This document shows, one piece after another, positions 27,001 through 34,484 of a DNA stretch of 64,000 nucleotides. The notes under the pieces were generated by a model that had not been told where the DNA came from, did no database searches, and saw only the letters and a list, made by a program, of their open reading frames with translations. How positions within the stretch are numbered: position 1 is the stretch's first letter; every line of letters starts with the position of its first letter. Both the position numbers and the translations under genes were made by a program. Source of the DNA: Streptomyces griseochromogenes (GTDB taxonomy: Bacteria; Actinomycetota; Actinomycetes; Streptomycetales; Streptomycetaceae); NCBI RefSeq assembly GCF_001542625.1, contig NZ_CP016279.1, positions 8,804,001 to 8,868,000 of the forward strand. The letters run 5' to 3'.

Positions 27001-27326
27001 TCACCGGTCAGCCGGTCGAACCGGCCCAGGTCGATGTCGTCGGGGGCGGCGGCGAGCCGGTAGCCGCCCTCGGCCGAGGCGACGGCGTCCGCGCCGAGGG
27101 CCCGGCGCAGCCGGCCCACCAGCGCCTGCAGGGCACCGGCGGCGTCGGCGGGCGGATCGGCGCCCCACACCTCCTCGACCAGCACGCCCGCCGGTACGGT
27201 ACGGGCGGACCGCAGGGCGAGCACCGTGAGCAGGGCACGCAGCCGCGCCCCGCCTACCGGGACGGGCGTGCCGTCGGGGCGGAGTGCCTGGGTGGGGCCG
27301 AGAAGGCGATAGCGCACGGGGTCCAT
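24060..27326 (-). CDS. Large SARP-type BTAD/NB-ARC regulator
   Basis: 1088 residues, close to the length of AfsR-type regulators. The N-terminus has a winged-helix DNA-binding domain (RYRLLGPTQALRPDGTPVPVGGARLRALLTVLALR) and the BTAD module (GYRLAAAPDDIDLGRFDRLTGEG, then LWRGPALADLP and LRLRALRDTGRPAEALAAYEDVR). The middle is an NB-ARC/STAND ATPase: Walker A LLGPGGAGKTRL, Walker B LIILDNCEHV and DGLPLAIELAAARLRVL. The C-terminus is helical and TPR-like. It is a transcription activator that likely senses a signal through ATP binding. It faces the ABC exporter tail-to-tail, so target genes are not clear. Confidence 0.85.
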   Translation of the reverse strand: MDPVRYRLLGPTQALRPDGTPVPVGGARLRALLTVLALRSARTVPAGVLVEEVWGADPPADAAGALQALVGRLRRALGADAVASAEGGYRLAAAPDDIDLGRFDRLTGEGMRALSDGDPAKAAVVLDDALALWRGPALADLPDRTAEAARWETRRLDAQRARHSAALALGHAEQSLPELTALCDGHPLDEPLQALRLRALRDTGRPAEALAAYEDVRQLLADRLGSDPGPELRSLHAELLAGPPREAESAPALGNLPARLTSFVGREADIAAIGADLAAARLVTLLGPGGAGKTRLSQQAAEAVRHTARDGVWLAELAPVDDPDAVPQAVLTAIGARETVLHGAGVEAIRAAAERHGDPVERLVEHCVRRRMLIILDNCEHVVEAAARLTQSLLARCPELTVLATSREPLGVPGELVRPVEPLPEPVALRLLADRGLAARPGFRVADDPGACAEICRRLDGLPLAIELAAARLRVLTPRQIADRLDDRFRLLRSGSRTVLPRQQTLRAVVDWSWDLLDEEERDVLCRLSVFAGGCDLAAAEAVCGPAALDALGSLVDKSLVVAAPASDGAMRYRLLETVAEYAAEQLAETGRRADAERAHLTYYRELARTTDPLLRGPAQRTAFDRLQLEYENLRTAFRHAVAVGDEQEGLSLVLSLVWFWQMRDQRIEARAWCEEVMALGPDPFTEPARRARPVYQRCTETPPPFTGELLIEARRGVHLSHLAYTDALTEVWGTPEAQTKLRVITQVYEPGMPQTCRAPGMMWFFAEMLTGGAHRLRGIVDAVVRTCRDTPGYEWELAGALQIRASLLANSTAWANDAVPDADESLEIYRRLGDEWGTAEALSARGESLERKGVYGQAAADYAAAIEHAERLGARAQTDVLKARLGSVLMEMEGAHAERGERLLRDVIARHDGSHNEAMPTARLFLAGWLSLTGRIPEAREQFRLLHEEFRGGHFVVFDALILNQEAWLDALERRGEEALARIRQALRLATGDPMCQIITPHLPSVCLTVAAMALAARDGGTGAVDAARCLAAADALLPAGHVASTAERRVHELTEARIRETLDGPAYEAAYAEGGGLSLVEATALV

Positions 27327-27340
27327 TGTCTCTGGAGCGC

Positions 27341-27775
27341 TCAGGACCGGTCACCGGGCGCGGCGACGCGGTGTCCGGGATCCTCAGGGCCGTCCGCGAC
27401 CTCCAGGGTGACGAGGGCCCCGTCGGTACGGCGGGCGCGGCGCGGGCCCGTCTTCGTGCCGGACTCCTCGTGCCGGAACCACTTCGGGCAGGTGTCGACG
27501 CGTTCCAGGGACACGGTGCCGGGCACGGGTTCGAGGGTGCGCGAGCCAAGGCGTTCCTCGGCGTACTCCTGGTGCACCAGGTCGATGGAGCGGACGCGGC
27601 CGGTGGTCTCGTGCTCCGCGCCGCCGTGGTTCTCCACCCACGCCCGGGCGCCGTGGTACCGGCCTTCGTCCAGATGCTCCTCGTCGAGTCCGGCCAGCCG
27701 CCAGCCCACCTCGTCGCCCACCGAGAAGGGCCTGCCGCAGCATTCCATCTGCCAGTCCTCGTAGAACACCTTCAT
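27341..27775 (-). CDS. DUF6578-like conserved protein
   Basis: 144 residues from the ATG at 27775 (MKVFYEDWQMECCGRPFSVGDEVGWRL), with GGGGGG upstream; two in-frame ATGs a few codons earlier are possible. The two adjacent Cys near the N-terminus, the acidic middle and RWFRHEESGTKTGPR near the end recall a Streptomyces-wide small-protein family annotated as DUF6578. No function known. It starts 116 bp from the divergent site-2 protease gene. Confidence 0.65.
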   Translation of the reverse strand: MKVFYEDWQMECCGRPFSVGDEVGWRLAGLDEEHLDEGRYHGARAWVENHGGAEHETTGRVRSIDLVHQEYAEERLGSRTLEPVPGTVSLERVDTCPKWFRHEESGTKTGPRRARRTDGALVTLEVADGPEDPGHRVAAPGDRS

Positions 27776-27891
27776 CATCGGCATCCCCCCAGCTTCCGGG
27801 AACCGGCGGGCGATCGCGAGACGTTTTCCCGGCGAGCCCCCGCCGGGTACGGTCGGGCTCCCGACCGTCCACGTCCCCAGGAGCCGGAACG

Positions 27892-28692
27892 ATGACCACC
27901 GCCACCACCCGCCGCGGCGACCGGAGAGTCAGTCCCGTCTTCGCCGGGATCCTCGCCGTGACAGCGGTGACCGGCTGGGCCACCTGGACGGGCTTCGCCG
28001 CACAGCCGGGCATCGCGGTGTTCCTGTTCGTGACGGCGGCCTGGATCGTCTCCCTGTGCCTGCACGAGTACGCGCACGCACGCACCGCCCTGCACAGCGG
28101 TGACATCACGGTCGGCGCGAAGGGCTACCTCACGCTGAACCCGCTGAAGTACACGCACGCGCTGCTGAGCATCGTGCTGCCCGTGGTGTTCCTGATCATG
28201 GGCGGGATCGGTCTGCCGGGCGGCGCCGTGTTCATCGAGCGCAGCCGCATCCGGGGCCGCTGGCGGCACAGCCTGATCTCGGCGGCGGGCCCGCTGACGA
28301 ACGTGCTGTTCGCGGCGGTGTGCGCGGCGCCCTTCTGGCTGCACGCCCTGGACGGCGTGCCCCACGTCTTCCAGTACGCGCTGGCGTTCCTCGTGCTGCT
28401 CCAGGTGACGGCGGCGATCCTGAACTTCCTGCCGGTGCCGGGCCTGGACGGTTACGGAGTGATCGAGCCCTGGCTGTCGTACAACGTCAAGCGCCAGGTG
28501 GAGCCGTTCGCGCCGTTCGGGCTGCTGTTCGTGTTCGCGCTGCTGTGGGTGCCGTCGATCAACAACGTGTTCTTCGACGCGATCGACGCGATCCTGCGCG
28601 GCCTGGGCGTCGACAACTTCTCCCGGGCCTGCGGCTACGAGCTCTACCGCTTCTGGCGCGGCACCCCGGAGATCTGCACGTTCAGCCCGTGA
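27892..28692 (+). CDS. Site-2 protease family (M50) zinc metalloprotease
   Basis: 266 residues, five to six membrane helices. The zinc-binding motif HEYAH (SLCLHEYAHARTAL) lies in TM2 and a second motif NFLPVPGLDGYG (the N-x-P-x-D-G type) provides the third ligand in a later helix. M50 proteases cleave transmembrane substrates inside the membrane, for instance anti-sigma factors. No PDZ domain is seen. RBS AGGAGCC is 8 nt upstream. The 3' end overlaps the small membrane gene's stop by 11 nt. Target not known. Confidence 0.9.
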   Translation: MTTATTRRGDRRVSPVFAGILAVTAVTGWATWTGFAAQPGIAVFLFVTAAWIVSLCLHEYAHARTALHSGDITVGAKGYLTLNPLKYTHALLSIVLPVVFLIMGGIGLPGGAVFIERSRIRGRWRHSLISAAGPLTNVLFAAVCAAPFWLHALDGVPHVFQYALAFLVLLQVTAAILNFLPVPGLDGYGVIEPWLSYNVKRQVEPFAPFGLLFVFALLWVPSINNVFFDAIDAILRGLGVDNFSRACGYELYRFWRGTPEICTFSP

Positions 28693-28873
28693 CGGACTTG
28701 CCCCGCCCGGCGCCGGCCCGGTCACGCTTGATGTAGTACCAGGTCATGTTGGATGACAGGCCCGCCAGCAGTACCCAGACGATCCCCAGCCAGCTGCCCT
28801 GGACGAACGAGACGACCGCGGCGGCGACGGCGAGGACACAGACGACGAGCGTGTAGAGGGCAATGCGGGGCAT
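28682..28873 (-). CDS. Small two-helix membrane protein
   Basis: 63 residues from the ATG at 28873 with AAGGAG upstream. Two hydrophobic segments (LYTLVVCVLAVAAAVVSFV and WLGIVWVLLAGLSSNMTWYYI) with a basic tail (KRDRAGAGRGK). It looks like a conserved small membrane protein of streptomycetes. It overlaps the protease gene tail-to-tail. No assignable function. Confidence 0.72.
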   Translation of the reverse strand: MPRIALYTLVVCVLAVAAAVVSFVQGSWLGIVWVLLAGLSSNMTWYYIKRDRAGAGRGKSVTG

Positions 28874-28950
28874 CGGGGGTCGGCTCCTTGCGGGGGACAC
28901 TGCTACGACGACCAGTGTCCCCCATCGATCCCCGCACCTCGTACGTCGGC

Positions 28951-29664
28951 TCACACGTCGGTGACGCGGAGCCCGGCGTGTGCCTTGTAGCGGCGGTTGA
29001 CGGAGATCAGGTTCGCGACCAGGGACTCGACCTGGTGGGCGTTGCGCAGCCGGCCGGCGAAGACACCGCGCATGCCGGGGATGCGCCCGGCCAGTGACTG
29101 GACGATCTCCACGTCGGCGCGCACCTCGCCCAGGACCATCACATCCGTGTCGATCTGCTCGATCTCCGGGTCCTGGAGCAGCACGGCCGACAGGTGGTGG
29201 AAGGCGGCGGTGACCCGGGAGTCGGGCAGCAGGGCGGCGGCCTGCTGGGCGGCGCTGCCCTCGTCCGGCTTGAGCGCGTAGGCGCCCTGCTTGTCGAAGC
29301 CGAGCGGGTTCACACAGTCGACGACGAGCTTGCCGGCCAGTTCCGTGCGCAGGGACTCCAGCGTCTTGCCGTGGCCCTCCCACGGCACGGCGACGATCAC
29401 GATGTCGCTGCGACGCGCGGTCTCGGCGTTGTCGGCGCCCTCCACGCCGTACCCCAGCTCCTCGGCGGCGGTCTGCGCGCGCTCGGCGGCCCGCGAGCCG
29501 ATGATCACCTTCTGGCCGGACCGGGCGAGCCGGTAGGCGAGGCCCTTGCCCTGCGGGCCGGTGCCGCCGAGCACGCCGACGACCAGCCCTGAGACGTCGG
29601 GCAGGTCCCAGGGGTCCTTGGCGGGGGCCTTCGCGGGAGTCTGTGCGCTGTCGGTAGAGGTCAT
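28951..29664 (-). CDS. npdG: NADPH-dependent F420 reductase
   Basis: 237 residues. The NADPH Rossmann signature VVGVLGGTGPQGKGLAYRLARSGQKVIIGSRAAERA (with the 2'-phosphate-binding GSR) and the sequences IVIVAVPWEGHG, KLVVDCVNPLGF and AAFHHLSAVLL are those of NpdG/Fno, which passes hydride between NADPH and coenzyme F420. Length about 230 is normal. F420 is used in Streptomyces reductases. No other F420 genes are nearby. The N-terminal 25 residues are Ala/Pro/Lys rich. Confidence 0.9.
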   Translation of the reverse strand: MTSTDSAQTPAKAPAKDPWDLPDVSGLVVGVLGGTGPQGKGLAYRLARSGQKVIIGSRAAERAQTAAEELGYGVEGADNAETARRSDIVIVAVPWEGHGKTLESLRTELAGKLVVDCVNPLGFDKQGAYALKPDEGSAAQQAAALLPDSRVTAAFHHLSAVLLQDPEIEQIDTDVMVLGEVRADVEIVQSLAGRIPGMRGVFAGRLRNAHQVESLVANLISVNRRYKAHAGLRVTDV

Positions 29665-29701
29665 GGGCCGACTCTACGTCCGTGGCGTGTACGGCACCGG
29701 G

Positions 29702-30811
29702 TCAGGTGAGCCGCGTCACGGGCACCCGGCGGAAGGTGATCGTCTCGTAGGCGCTGAAGTCCCCGGTCTCGTAGAGGAGTCCGACGGTGCTCCGGTCGAT
29801 GCGGACCAGGTCGGAGTAGGCGGCGGGCAGTCCGTCGACCGTGAAGGCGGTGCGCCAGGTGGTGCCGCCGTCACCGGAGGCACGGATGGTCATCAGGGCG
29901 CGGAAGGAGGGGTCGGCCGGGGCGGAGAGGAGGAGCAGGTCGGGGTCGCGGAGCTGCAGGACGCTGGCCTCGCAGACCGGGGTGGTGAGGCCGGCCTGCG
30001 GGCGGAAGGGCTTGACCAGCGTCCTCCCGCCGTCCGCGGAGTGGGCGTCGGCGCGGTTGCCGGGTGAGGGAGAGTCGTTGCGGGTGTTGAAGTAGACGCG
30101 GCCGTCGGGGAGTTCGGCGGCGGTGGTCTCGTTGGCGTTGATGTACCCGTCGGTGTTGTCGTCGAGGTAGCCGAGGTACCAGGTCTCGCCGCGGTCGTCG
30201 CTGAGCAGGCAGTGGCCGCCGTTGTACTTGGCCTCGGCGCCGGTGTCGGTGCCGGTGGGCGGCAGGGTGTGGTTGCCGGGGACGAGCACCCGCCCCGAGG
30301 CGAGCTGGAGGGCGTGGCCGGGGGTGGTGGCGTACCAGCGCCATCCGGGCTTCTTCACCTGCGCGGTGATCTCCCTCGGCTTCGACCACGTCACGCCGTC
30401 GTCGTCGCTGTACTGCGTCCACACCCGCCGGCCGTCGGCGTCCTTGACCCGGCCGCGAAGGATGGCGTCCTCGGTGGCGGTGGCCGCGGCACGGACGTGG
30501 ACGAGCAGGATGCGGCCGGTGTCGAGGACGACGGGGGCGGGGTTGCCGGCGAGGTTCTTCCCGTTGCTCGCGGCGATCCGCAGCGGGCCCCAGGTGCGGC
30601 CGCCGTCGGTGGACCGCTTCAGCACGATGTCGATGTGCCCGTGGTCGGCGGCGGAGCCGGCCCTGCCCTCGCAGAACGCGAGCAGCGTGCGGACGGGAGT
30701 GCCGCCGGCCGAGCGGAGCCGGGCCTGGGGGTGCGTCGCCACGACGGCCGGGATACGGAAGCTCGCGTATCCCTCGTGGCCCGCGCGAAAGGGAACGGAC
30801 ACGTCGGTCAT
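29702..30811 (-). CDS. Sialidase family exo-alpha-sialidase-like protein
   Basis: 369 residues from the ATG at 30811 with GAGGAG upstream. The sialidase FRIP motif is present (ASFRIPAVV) and five Asp-box-like repeats follow: STDGGRTW, SDDDGVTW, SDDRGETW, SADGGRTL (degenerate) and SGDGGTTW. EASVLQL near residue 270 may supply the catalytic Glu. The fold is a six-bladed beta-propeller that removes sialic acids. No signal peptide is seen, so cytoplasmic action or unusual export is possible. It is not part of a clear sugar operon. Confidence 0.85.
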   Translation of the reverse strand: MTDVSVPFRAGHEGYASFRIPAVVATHPQARLRSAGGTPVRTLLAFCEGRAGSAADHGHIDIVLKRSTDGGRTWGPLRIAASNGKNLAGNPAPVVLDTGRILLVHVRAAATATEDAILRGRVKDADGRRVWTQYSDDDGVTWSKPREITAQVKKPGWRWYATTPGHALQLASGRVLVPGNHTLPPTGTDTGAEAKYNGGHCLLSDDRGETWYLGYLDDNTDGYINANETTAAELPDGRVYFNTRNDSPSPGNRADAHSADGGRTLVKPFRPQAGLTTPVCEASVLQLRDPDLLLLSAPADPSFRALMTIRASGDGGTTWRTAFTVDGLPAAYSDLVRIDRSTVGLLYETGDFSAYETITFRRVPVTRLT

Positions 30812-30979
30812 CAGAGGGCTCCTCGCACGGGACACGGGACAGGCGACAGGGATAGAGATATGCGACACGGACAGCAGTGATCGAAGCGCGGAGGGTAATG
30901 GTCCGTCACATCCCCGGGCCGGGCGAATTCGGAGTGAACTCCACGTCACGAGTGACCGGTTGCGGCAGGATGCGGTCGC

Positions 30980-31576
30980 ATGGACGCCGTACGGGTCGCC
31001 TTGTTGCGCGAAGTGCTCGCCGGGACCGAGTGGTTGGGGGCCACGCGGCGGTTCGCCGGGGTGCTGCGGGGATCGGTGGTGGCACACGGGGGCGGGCTGC
31101 TGCTGGTGGGCACGCCCGAGTACGAGCCCTGGCATCTGGCCGCGCACCTGGTGGACGAGGCCGCGTGGTCGGGCACGCCGGAGCTGGCTCCCACGCTCGT
31201 ACGACATCACGCGCGCCCTTCCGATCCCGCGCACCTGTCCGTCGGGCCGGGCCGGATCGAAGAGGCGCGACGGGGTGAGACGCTGCTGGTGGTCGCGCCC
31301 GAGGAGCCGGCACAGCTGCTGGAGAGGGTGCATGCGGCACGCCGGGCCGGGGTGACGGTGCTGGCGCTGGGGGCGGGCGGGGGTGAGCTTTCCGCGATGG
31401 CCCATGACACGCTGGCCGTGCCGGAAGGGGCGGAACTGGACCTGGACAGCGTGCAGCACCTGGTGAGCGCGGCGGCCGGCGAGAACGGAGGCCCTCCGAG
31501 GACGCGGCGGAGTTTCCGTGACCGACTGTCCCGCCTGGCCGAAATCCTGACAGCACCGCCTGCTGCCCCTTGGTGA
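30980..31576 (+). CDS. Conserved Streptomyces hypothetical protein
   Basis: 198 residues, soluble, with two alpha/beta-looking halves. HGGGLLLVGTPEYEPWHLAAHLVDEA near residue 40, ETLLVVAPEEPAQLLERVHAARRAGVTVLALG near 105-135 and MAHDTLAVPEGAELDLDSVQHLVSAAAG resemble a SIS-type phosphosugar-binding sheet, but key residues are not clear. The C-terminus is basic. It is followed by convergent genes. Function unknown. Confidence 0.6.
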   Translation: MDAVRVALLREVLAGTEWLGATRRFAGVLRGSVVAHGGGLLLVGTPEYEPWHLAAHLVDEAAWSGTPELAPTLVRHHARPSDPAHLSVGPGRIEEARRGETLLVVAPEEPAQLLERVHAARRAGVTVLALGAGGGELSAMAHDTLAVPEGAELDLDSVQHLVSAAAGENGGPPRTRRSFRDRLSRLAEILTAPPAAPW

Positions 31577-31692
31577 CCCCGCCCACCCGCCTCGGCCGAC
31601 CGAAAAGGCACCGCACCGAACACGCCCGGACCGACGAGCACGCGGTGCGACTGCGCGAGCAGCGCACCGCCACCCTGCCCGCGCAGGTGTGA
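31573..31692 (+). CDS. Possible 39-residue Arg-rich ORF, weakly supported
   Basis: A GTG at 31573 overlaps the previous stop (GTGA) and opens an Arg/Thr-rich frame (TRLGRPKRHRTEHARTDEHAVRLREQRTATL). No domain recognised. It could be a coupled small gene or a gene-tail remnant; it abuts the convergent 79-residue gene. Confidence 0.2.
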   Translation: MTPPTRLGRPKRHRTEHARTDEHAVRLREQRTATLPAQV

Positions 31693-31932
31693 TCAGTCCT
31701 GGTCGCCGTCCCGGTCACCGCGCGCGGAGGCGTCGTGCCAACGGGGGTCGTTCTCCCACTGGAGGTTGCGCTCGGCCGCCGTCTCCAGCGCGTGCTGCGC
31801 CTCCTGCGGGGAGGCGTACGGCCCGAAGCGGTCCTTGCCCGGGCAGTCCGGGCCCTCCTCGACCTTCTTGTGCTCCAGGCAGTAGTACCACTCGCCCGGC
31901 TTGCCGACGGTGCGCTTCTTGAACAGGGCCAT
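31693..31932 (-). CDS. Small conserved protein (79 residues)
   Basis: Starts at the ATG at 31932 with GAGGAG 6 nt upstream. [68 protein letters not shown] is split here to give its character: a small Cys-containing domain ([20 protein letters not shown]) followed by an Ala/Glu helix and an Asp-rich tail. It looks like a SPOR-like/sporulation-associated small protein seen in Streptomyces. Divergent from map with a 58-nt gap. Confidence 0.7.
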   Translation of the reverse strand: MALFKKRTVGKPGEWYYCLEHKKVEEGPDCPGKDRFGPYASPQEAQHALETAAERNLQWENDPRWHDASARGDRDGDQD

Positions 31933-31990
31933 GGACAGCTCCTCTCGCCACCGCCATGTTCCCCCATGCGCGCTGGTTAGACTCGCTGGC

Positions 31991-32848
31991 ATGTCTGGCC
32001 AGTCGCTGCTCGTACCAGGGGAGCTCTCTCCCACCCGTTCGGTACCCGGAAACATCCGCCGCCCCGAGTACGTCGGCAAGCCCGCGCCGACGCCGTACAC
32101 CGGGCCCGAGGTGCAGACCCCGGAGACCATCGAGGCGATGCGTGTCGCCGGCCGTATCGCCGCGCAGGCGATGGAGGAGGCCGCGAAGATCATCGCGCCG
32201 GGTGTGACCACCGACCAGCTGGACAAGGTCGCCCACGCGTACATGTGCGACCACGGCGCCTACCCGTCCACGCTCGGCTACCGCGGCTTCCCCAAGTCGC
32301 TGTGCACCTCGGTCAACGAGGTCATCTGCCATGGCATCCCGGACTCGACGGTCCTCAACGACGGCGACATCGTCAACCTGGACGTGACGGCGTACATCGG
32401 CGGGGTGCACGGCGACAACAACGCGACCTACCTGGTCGGGGACGTGGACGAGGAGAGCCGGCTGCTGGTCGAGCGCACCCGCGAGTCCTTGAACCGGGCG
32501 ATCAAGGCGGTCAAGCCGGGCCGGCAGATCAACATCATCGGCCGGGTCATCGAGTCGTACGCCAAGCGCTTCGGCTACGGGGTCGTACGCGACTTCACCG
32601 GGCACGGGATCAGCTCGTCGTTCCACTCCGGCCTGATCGTCCCGCACTACGACAGCCCGCACGCGACGACGGTCATGCGGCCGGGCATGACCTTCACGAT
32701 CGAGCCGATGCTGACGCTGGGCAGCTACGAGTACGACATGTGGGACGACGGCTGGACCGTGGTGACCAAGGACCGCAAGCGGACGGCCCAGTTCGAGCAC
32801 ACTCTGGTGGTGACGGAGACGGGTGCGGAGATCCTGACACTCCCCTGA
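31991..32848 (+). CDS. map: Methionine aminopeptidase type I
   Basis: 285 residues from the ATG at 31991. The five metal ligands are visible in order: Asp in [11 protein letters not shown], Asp in [10 protein letters not shown], His in FTGHGIS, Glu in TIEPML and Glu in AQFEHTLVV; the substrate His is in PHYDSP and the N-terminal half has [25 protein letters not shown]. The N-terminal extension ([22 protein letters not shown]) is the SH3-like linker common in actinobacterial type Ic enzymes. It removes the initiator Met. It ends with a clear terminator. Confidence 0.95.
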   Translation: MSGQSLLVPGELSPTRSVPGNIRRPEYVGKPAPTPYTGPEVQTPETIEAMRVAGRIAAQAMEEAAKIIAPGVTTDQLDKVAHAYMCDHGAYPSTLGYRGFPKSLCTSVNEVICHGIPDSTVLNDGDIVNLDVTAYIGGVHGDNNATYLVGDVDEESRLLVERTRESLNRAIKAVKPGRQINIIGRVIESYAKRFGYGVVRDFTGHGISSSFHSGLIVPHYDSPHATTVMRPGMTFTIEPMLTLGSYEYDMWDDGWTVVTKDRKRTAQFEHTLVVTETGAEILTLP

Positions 32849-32893
32849 TCGCCGCCGCCCGGCCACCGTCCCTTCCCGCCCGATCGCCGCCGA

Positions 32894-32920
32894 GCCCGCC
32901 CCCTGACGGGGGCGGGCTTT
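32894..32920 (+). terminator. Rho-independent terminator after map
   Basis: GCCCGCCCCC (32894-32903) pairs perfectly with GGGGGCGGGC (32908-32917) around TGAC and is followed by TTTCTCTT. A textbook intrinsic terminator 45 nt after the map stop. Confidence 0.85.
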
Positions 32921-32933
32921 CTCTTGTACGCTT

Positions 32934-32977
32934 TTGCCGACAACTTGTCGGCAACTTTCCCGACAGACCGTCGGCAA
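32934..32977. promoter_or_regulatory. Two tandem 21-bp palindromes upstream of hmuO
   Basis: Copy 1 (32934-32954): TTGCCGACAA, central C, TTGTCGGCAA, a perfect 10-1-10 dyad. Copy 2 (32957-32977) has the outer arms TTCCCGACA and GTCGGCAA with a changed centre; 16 of 21 bases match copy 1. They are 23 bp apart start to start, two helical turns. They lie just upstream of the iron box and haem oxygenase. The regulator is not identified. Confidence 0.65.
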
Positions 32978-32987
32978 AGGCATTGAC

Positions 32988-33006
32988 TTAGGTAAGCCTT
33001 ACCTTA
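32988..33006 (+). promoter_or_regulatory. Iron box (DmdR/IdeR/DtxR-type operator) of hmuO
   Basis: TTAGGTAAGCCTTACCTTA is a 19-bp dyad with arms matching in 8 of 9 positions and close to the DtxR/IdeR/DmdR1 consensus TTAGGTTAGGCTAACCTAA. A TTGACT -35-like element ends at its left edge and the ATG is 13 nt downstream, so a bound iron repressor would block the promoter. Confidence 0.85.
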
Positions 33007-33018
33007 GAGGATCTGTTC

Positions 33019-33666
33019 ATGGACTCCTTCTCGGCCCTGATCCGTACCGCGTCCCACGAGCAGCACGTGGAGGCGGAGACCTCGACGTTCATGAGCGACC
33101 TGCTCGGCGGCCGGCTGGGCATGGCGGCGTACGCGCGGTACACCGAGCAACTGTGGTTCGTCTACGCGGCACTGGAGAGCACGGCCGAGCACCTGGCCAC
33201 GCATCCGGTGGCGGGGCCGTTCATCCGGCCGGAGCTGCTGCGTCTGCCCGCGCTGGAGCGGGACCTGGCGCATCTGCGGGGCGCCGACTGGCGGTCGGGC
33301 CTGTCCGCGCTGCCCGCGACCCGGGCGTACGCGGACCGGATCCGGCAGTGCGCCGAGCGCTGGCCGGGCGGTTACGTCGCCCACCACTACACCCGCTACC
33401 TCGGCGATCTCTCCGGCGGACAGATCATCCGGGACCGCGCGGAGAAGACCTGGGGCTTCGCCAAGAAGGGTGACGGGGTCCGTTTCTATGTGTTCGAGCA
33501 GATCCCCAACCCCGCCGCGTTCAAGCGGGGTTACCGGGAACTGCTGGACGGGGTCGCCGCCGACGATCTGGAGAAGCAGCGGATCGTGACGGAGTGCAAG
33601 ACGGCGTTCGCCCTGAACACCGGGGTCTTCCGGGCGCTGGGCGAGGAGTTCCCGCTGTCCGCCTGA
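33019..33666 (+). CDS. hmuO: Haem oxygenase (biliverdin-producing)
   Basis: 215 residues, the usual HmuO length. The proximal-His region is LIRTASHEQHVEAET near residue 15, and the distal-helix glycine motif is YVAHHYTRYLGDLSGGQIIRD. It opens haem with O2 and electrons to give biliverdin, CO and Fe2+. Here it carries an iron box and thus is made under iron starvation to release iron from host or environmental haem. The tandem palindromes upstream suggest a second signal. The hmuV remnant 1.8 kb downstream hints that haem-import genes were once nearby. Confidence 0.93.
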   Translation: MDSFSALIRTASHEQHVEAETSTFMSDLLGGRLGMAAYARYTEQLWFVYAALESTAEHLATHPVAGPFIRPELLRLPALERDLAHLRGADWRSGLSALPATRAYADRIRQCAERWPGGYVAHHYTRYLGDLSGGQIIRDRAEKTWGFAKKGDGVRFYVFEQIPNPAAFKRGYRELLDGVAADDLEKQRIVTECKTAFALNTGVFRALGEEFPLSA

Positions 33667-33674
33667 TCCCCGCC

Positions 33675-33699
33675 GGGCCGGGCGCGGGTCACCCGGCCC
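33675..33699 (+). terminator. Hairpin after hmuO
   Basis: GGGCCGGG pairs with CCCGGCCC (8 bp, 9-nt loop) 8 nt after the hmuO stop. No U-tract, so termination is only suggested. The rest of the 173-bp gap shows nothing I can assign. Confidence 0.35.
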
Positions 33700-33839
33700 A
33701 GTCGGCCGGCGACGGCCGGGCGTATTCCACGGGGCCGCGCACGCCGGGCCTCGCCGAGAGCGGCGTCGGCGTGCTGCGAGACGCGGGCTTCGGGGACGCG
33801 CTGCGGCCGTAAGGGGCCGCGAGGGAAGGGCTGTCGCGG

Positions 33840-34484
33840 TCAGCGTTCCAGGAAGACCCGGCCGCCGACCTCCACCCAGCCGTTCGGCTGCGGCGCGGTC
33901 AGGATCTGGGAGCCCCTGCCCTGCGTGATGTTCAGTGCGCGGCCCAGCCGGTCGGTGAGCAGCAGCGCCGCCGCGCCCGTCGCCTCGTCCTCGTCGATGC
34001 CGTCGCCCCGGCCGGGGAAGGCGCGGGCGCGGATCCGCCCGGCCGCCTCGTCCTCCCAGGCCCAGGCGTAGATCCACTCCCCGGCCGGCGGCACGTCGAG
34101 GGCGTCGACCTCGGCGGCGGTGGGGTACTGGCGCAGGGTGCGCGGCGGAGCCCACTCCGCGCGGGCCTCGATCCAGCTGAACTCACCGTCCAGGCGAGCC
34201 CCGACCACCCCTGCGGGCGTGACCAGTTCGGGCACGTCCAGCAACCAGGCCGCGCCGACGCAGGGATGACCGGCGAAGGGCAGGCGCAGGGTGGGGGTGT
34301 AGATGTCGATGACCCCGCGCTCGGGGTCGTCCACGAACACGGTCTCGCTGAAGCCGAGCTTCGCGGCCAGTTCCTGCCGGTCGGCGCGCTCGGGCAGCAC
34401 CGAGCCGTCACGGACGACGCCGAGTTCGTTGCCGTAGCCGCCGTTCGGTCCGCAGAAGACGCGGAGTACGTCGTAGTCAGTCAC
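33840..34484 (-). CDS. PhzF family isomerase/epimerase
   Basis: 214 residues. The start YDVLRVFCGPNGGYGNELGVV is the PhzF beginning (F-x-x-x-x-x-G-N), followed by LAAKLGFSETVFVDDP, then LPFAGHPCVGAAWLL with the characteristic G-H-P and, in the second half, the E-D-E-A-T-G-A-A motif near ALLLTDRLGRALNITQGRGSQI. Members are diaminopimelate-epimerase-like enzymes, often shorter and of unknown substrate. The first half appears intact. It overlaps the next gene (34477) by 8 nt on the same strand, so they are coupled. Confidence 0.82.
   Translation of the reverse strand: MTDYDVLRVFCGPNGGYGNELGVVRDGSVLPERADRQELAAKLGFSETVFVDDPERGVIDIYTPTLRLPFAGHPCVGAAWLLDVPELVTPAGVVGARLDGEFSWIEARAEWAPPRTLRQYPTAAEVDALDVPPAGEWIYAWAWEDEAAGRIRARAFPGRGDGIDEDEATGAAALLLTDRLGRALNITQGRGSQILTAPQPNGWVEVGGRVFLER

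Noticed and set aside
23178..27764. Very long plus-strand open frame across the ABC permease and the BTAD regulator
   Set aside because: It is a shadow: both strands of this GC-rich stretch lack stops because the minus-strand regulator is real (domains, Walker motifs). The plus frame has no domain.
33667..33812. Frame RAYSTGPRTPGLAESGVGVLRDAGFGDALRP after hmuO
   Set aside because: Looks like the tail of some protein but continues no known family I can name; likely non-coding or an unidentified relic.
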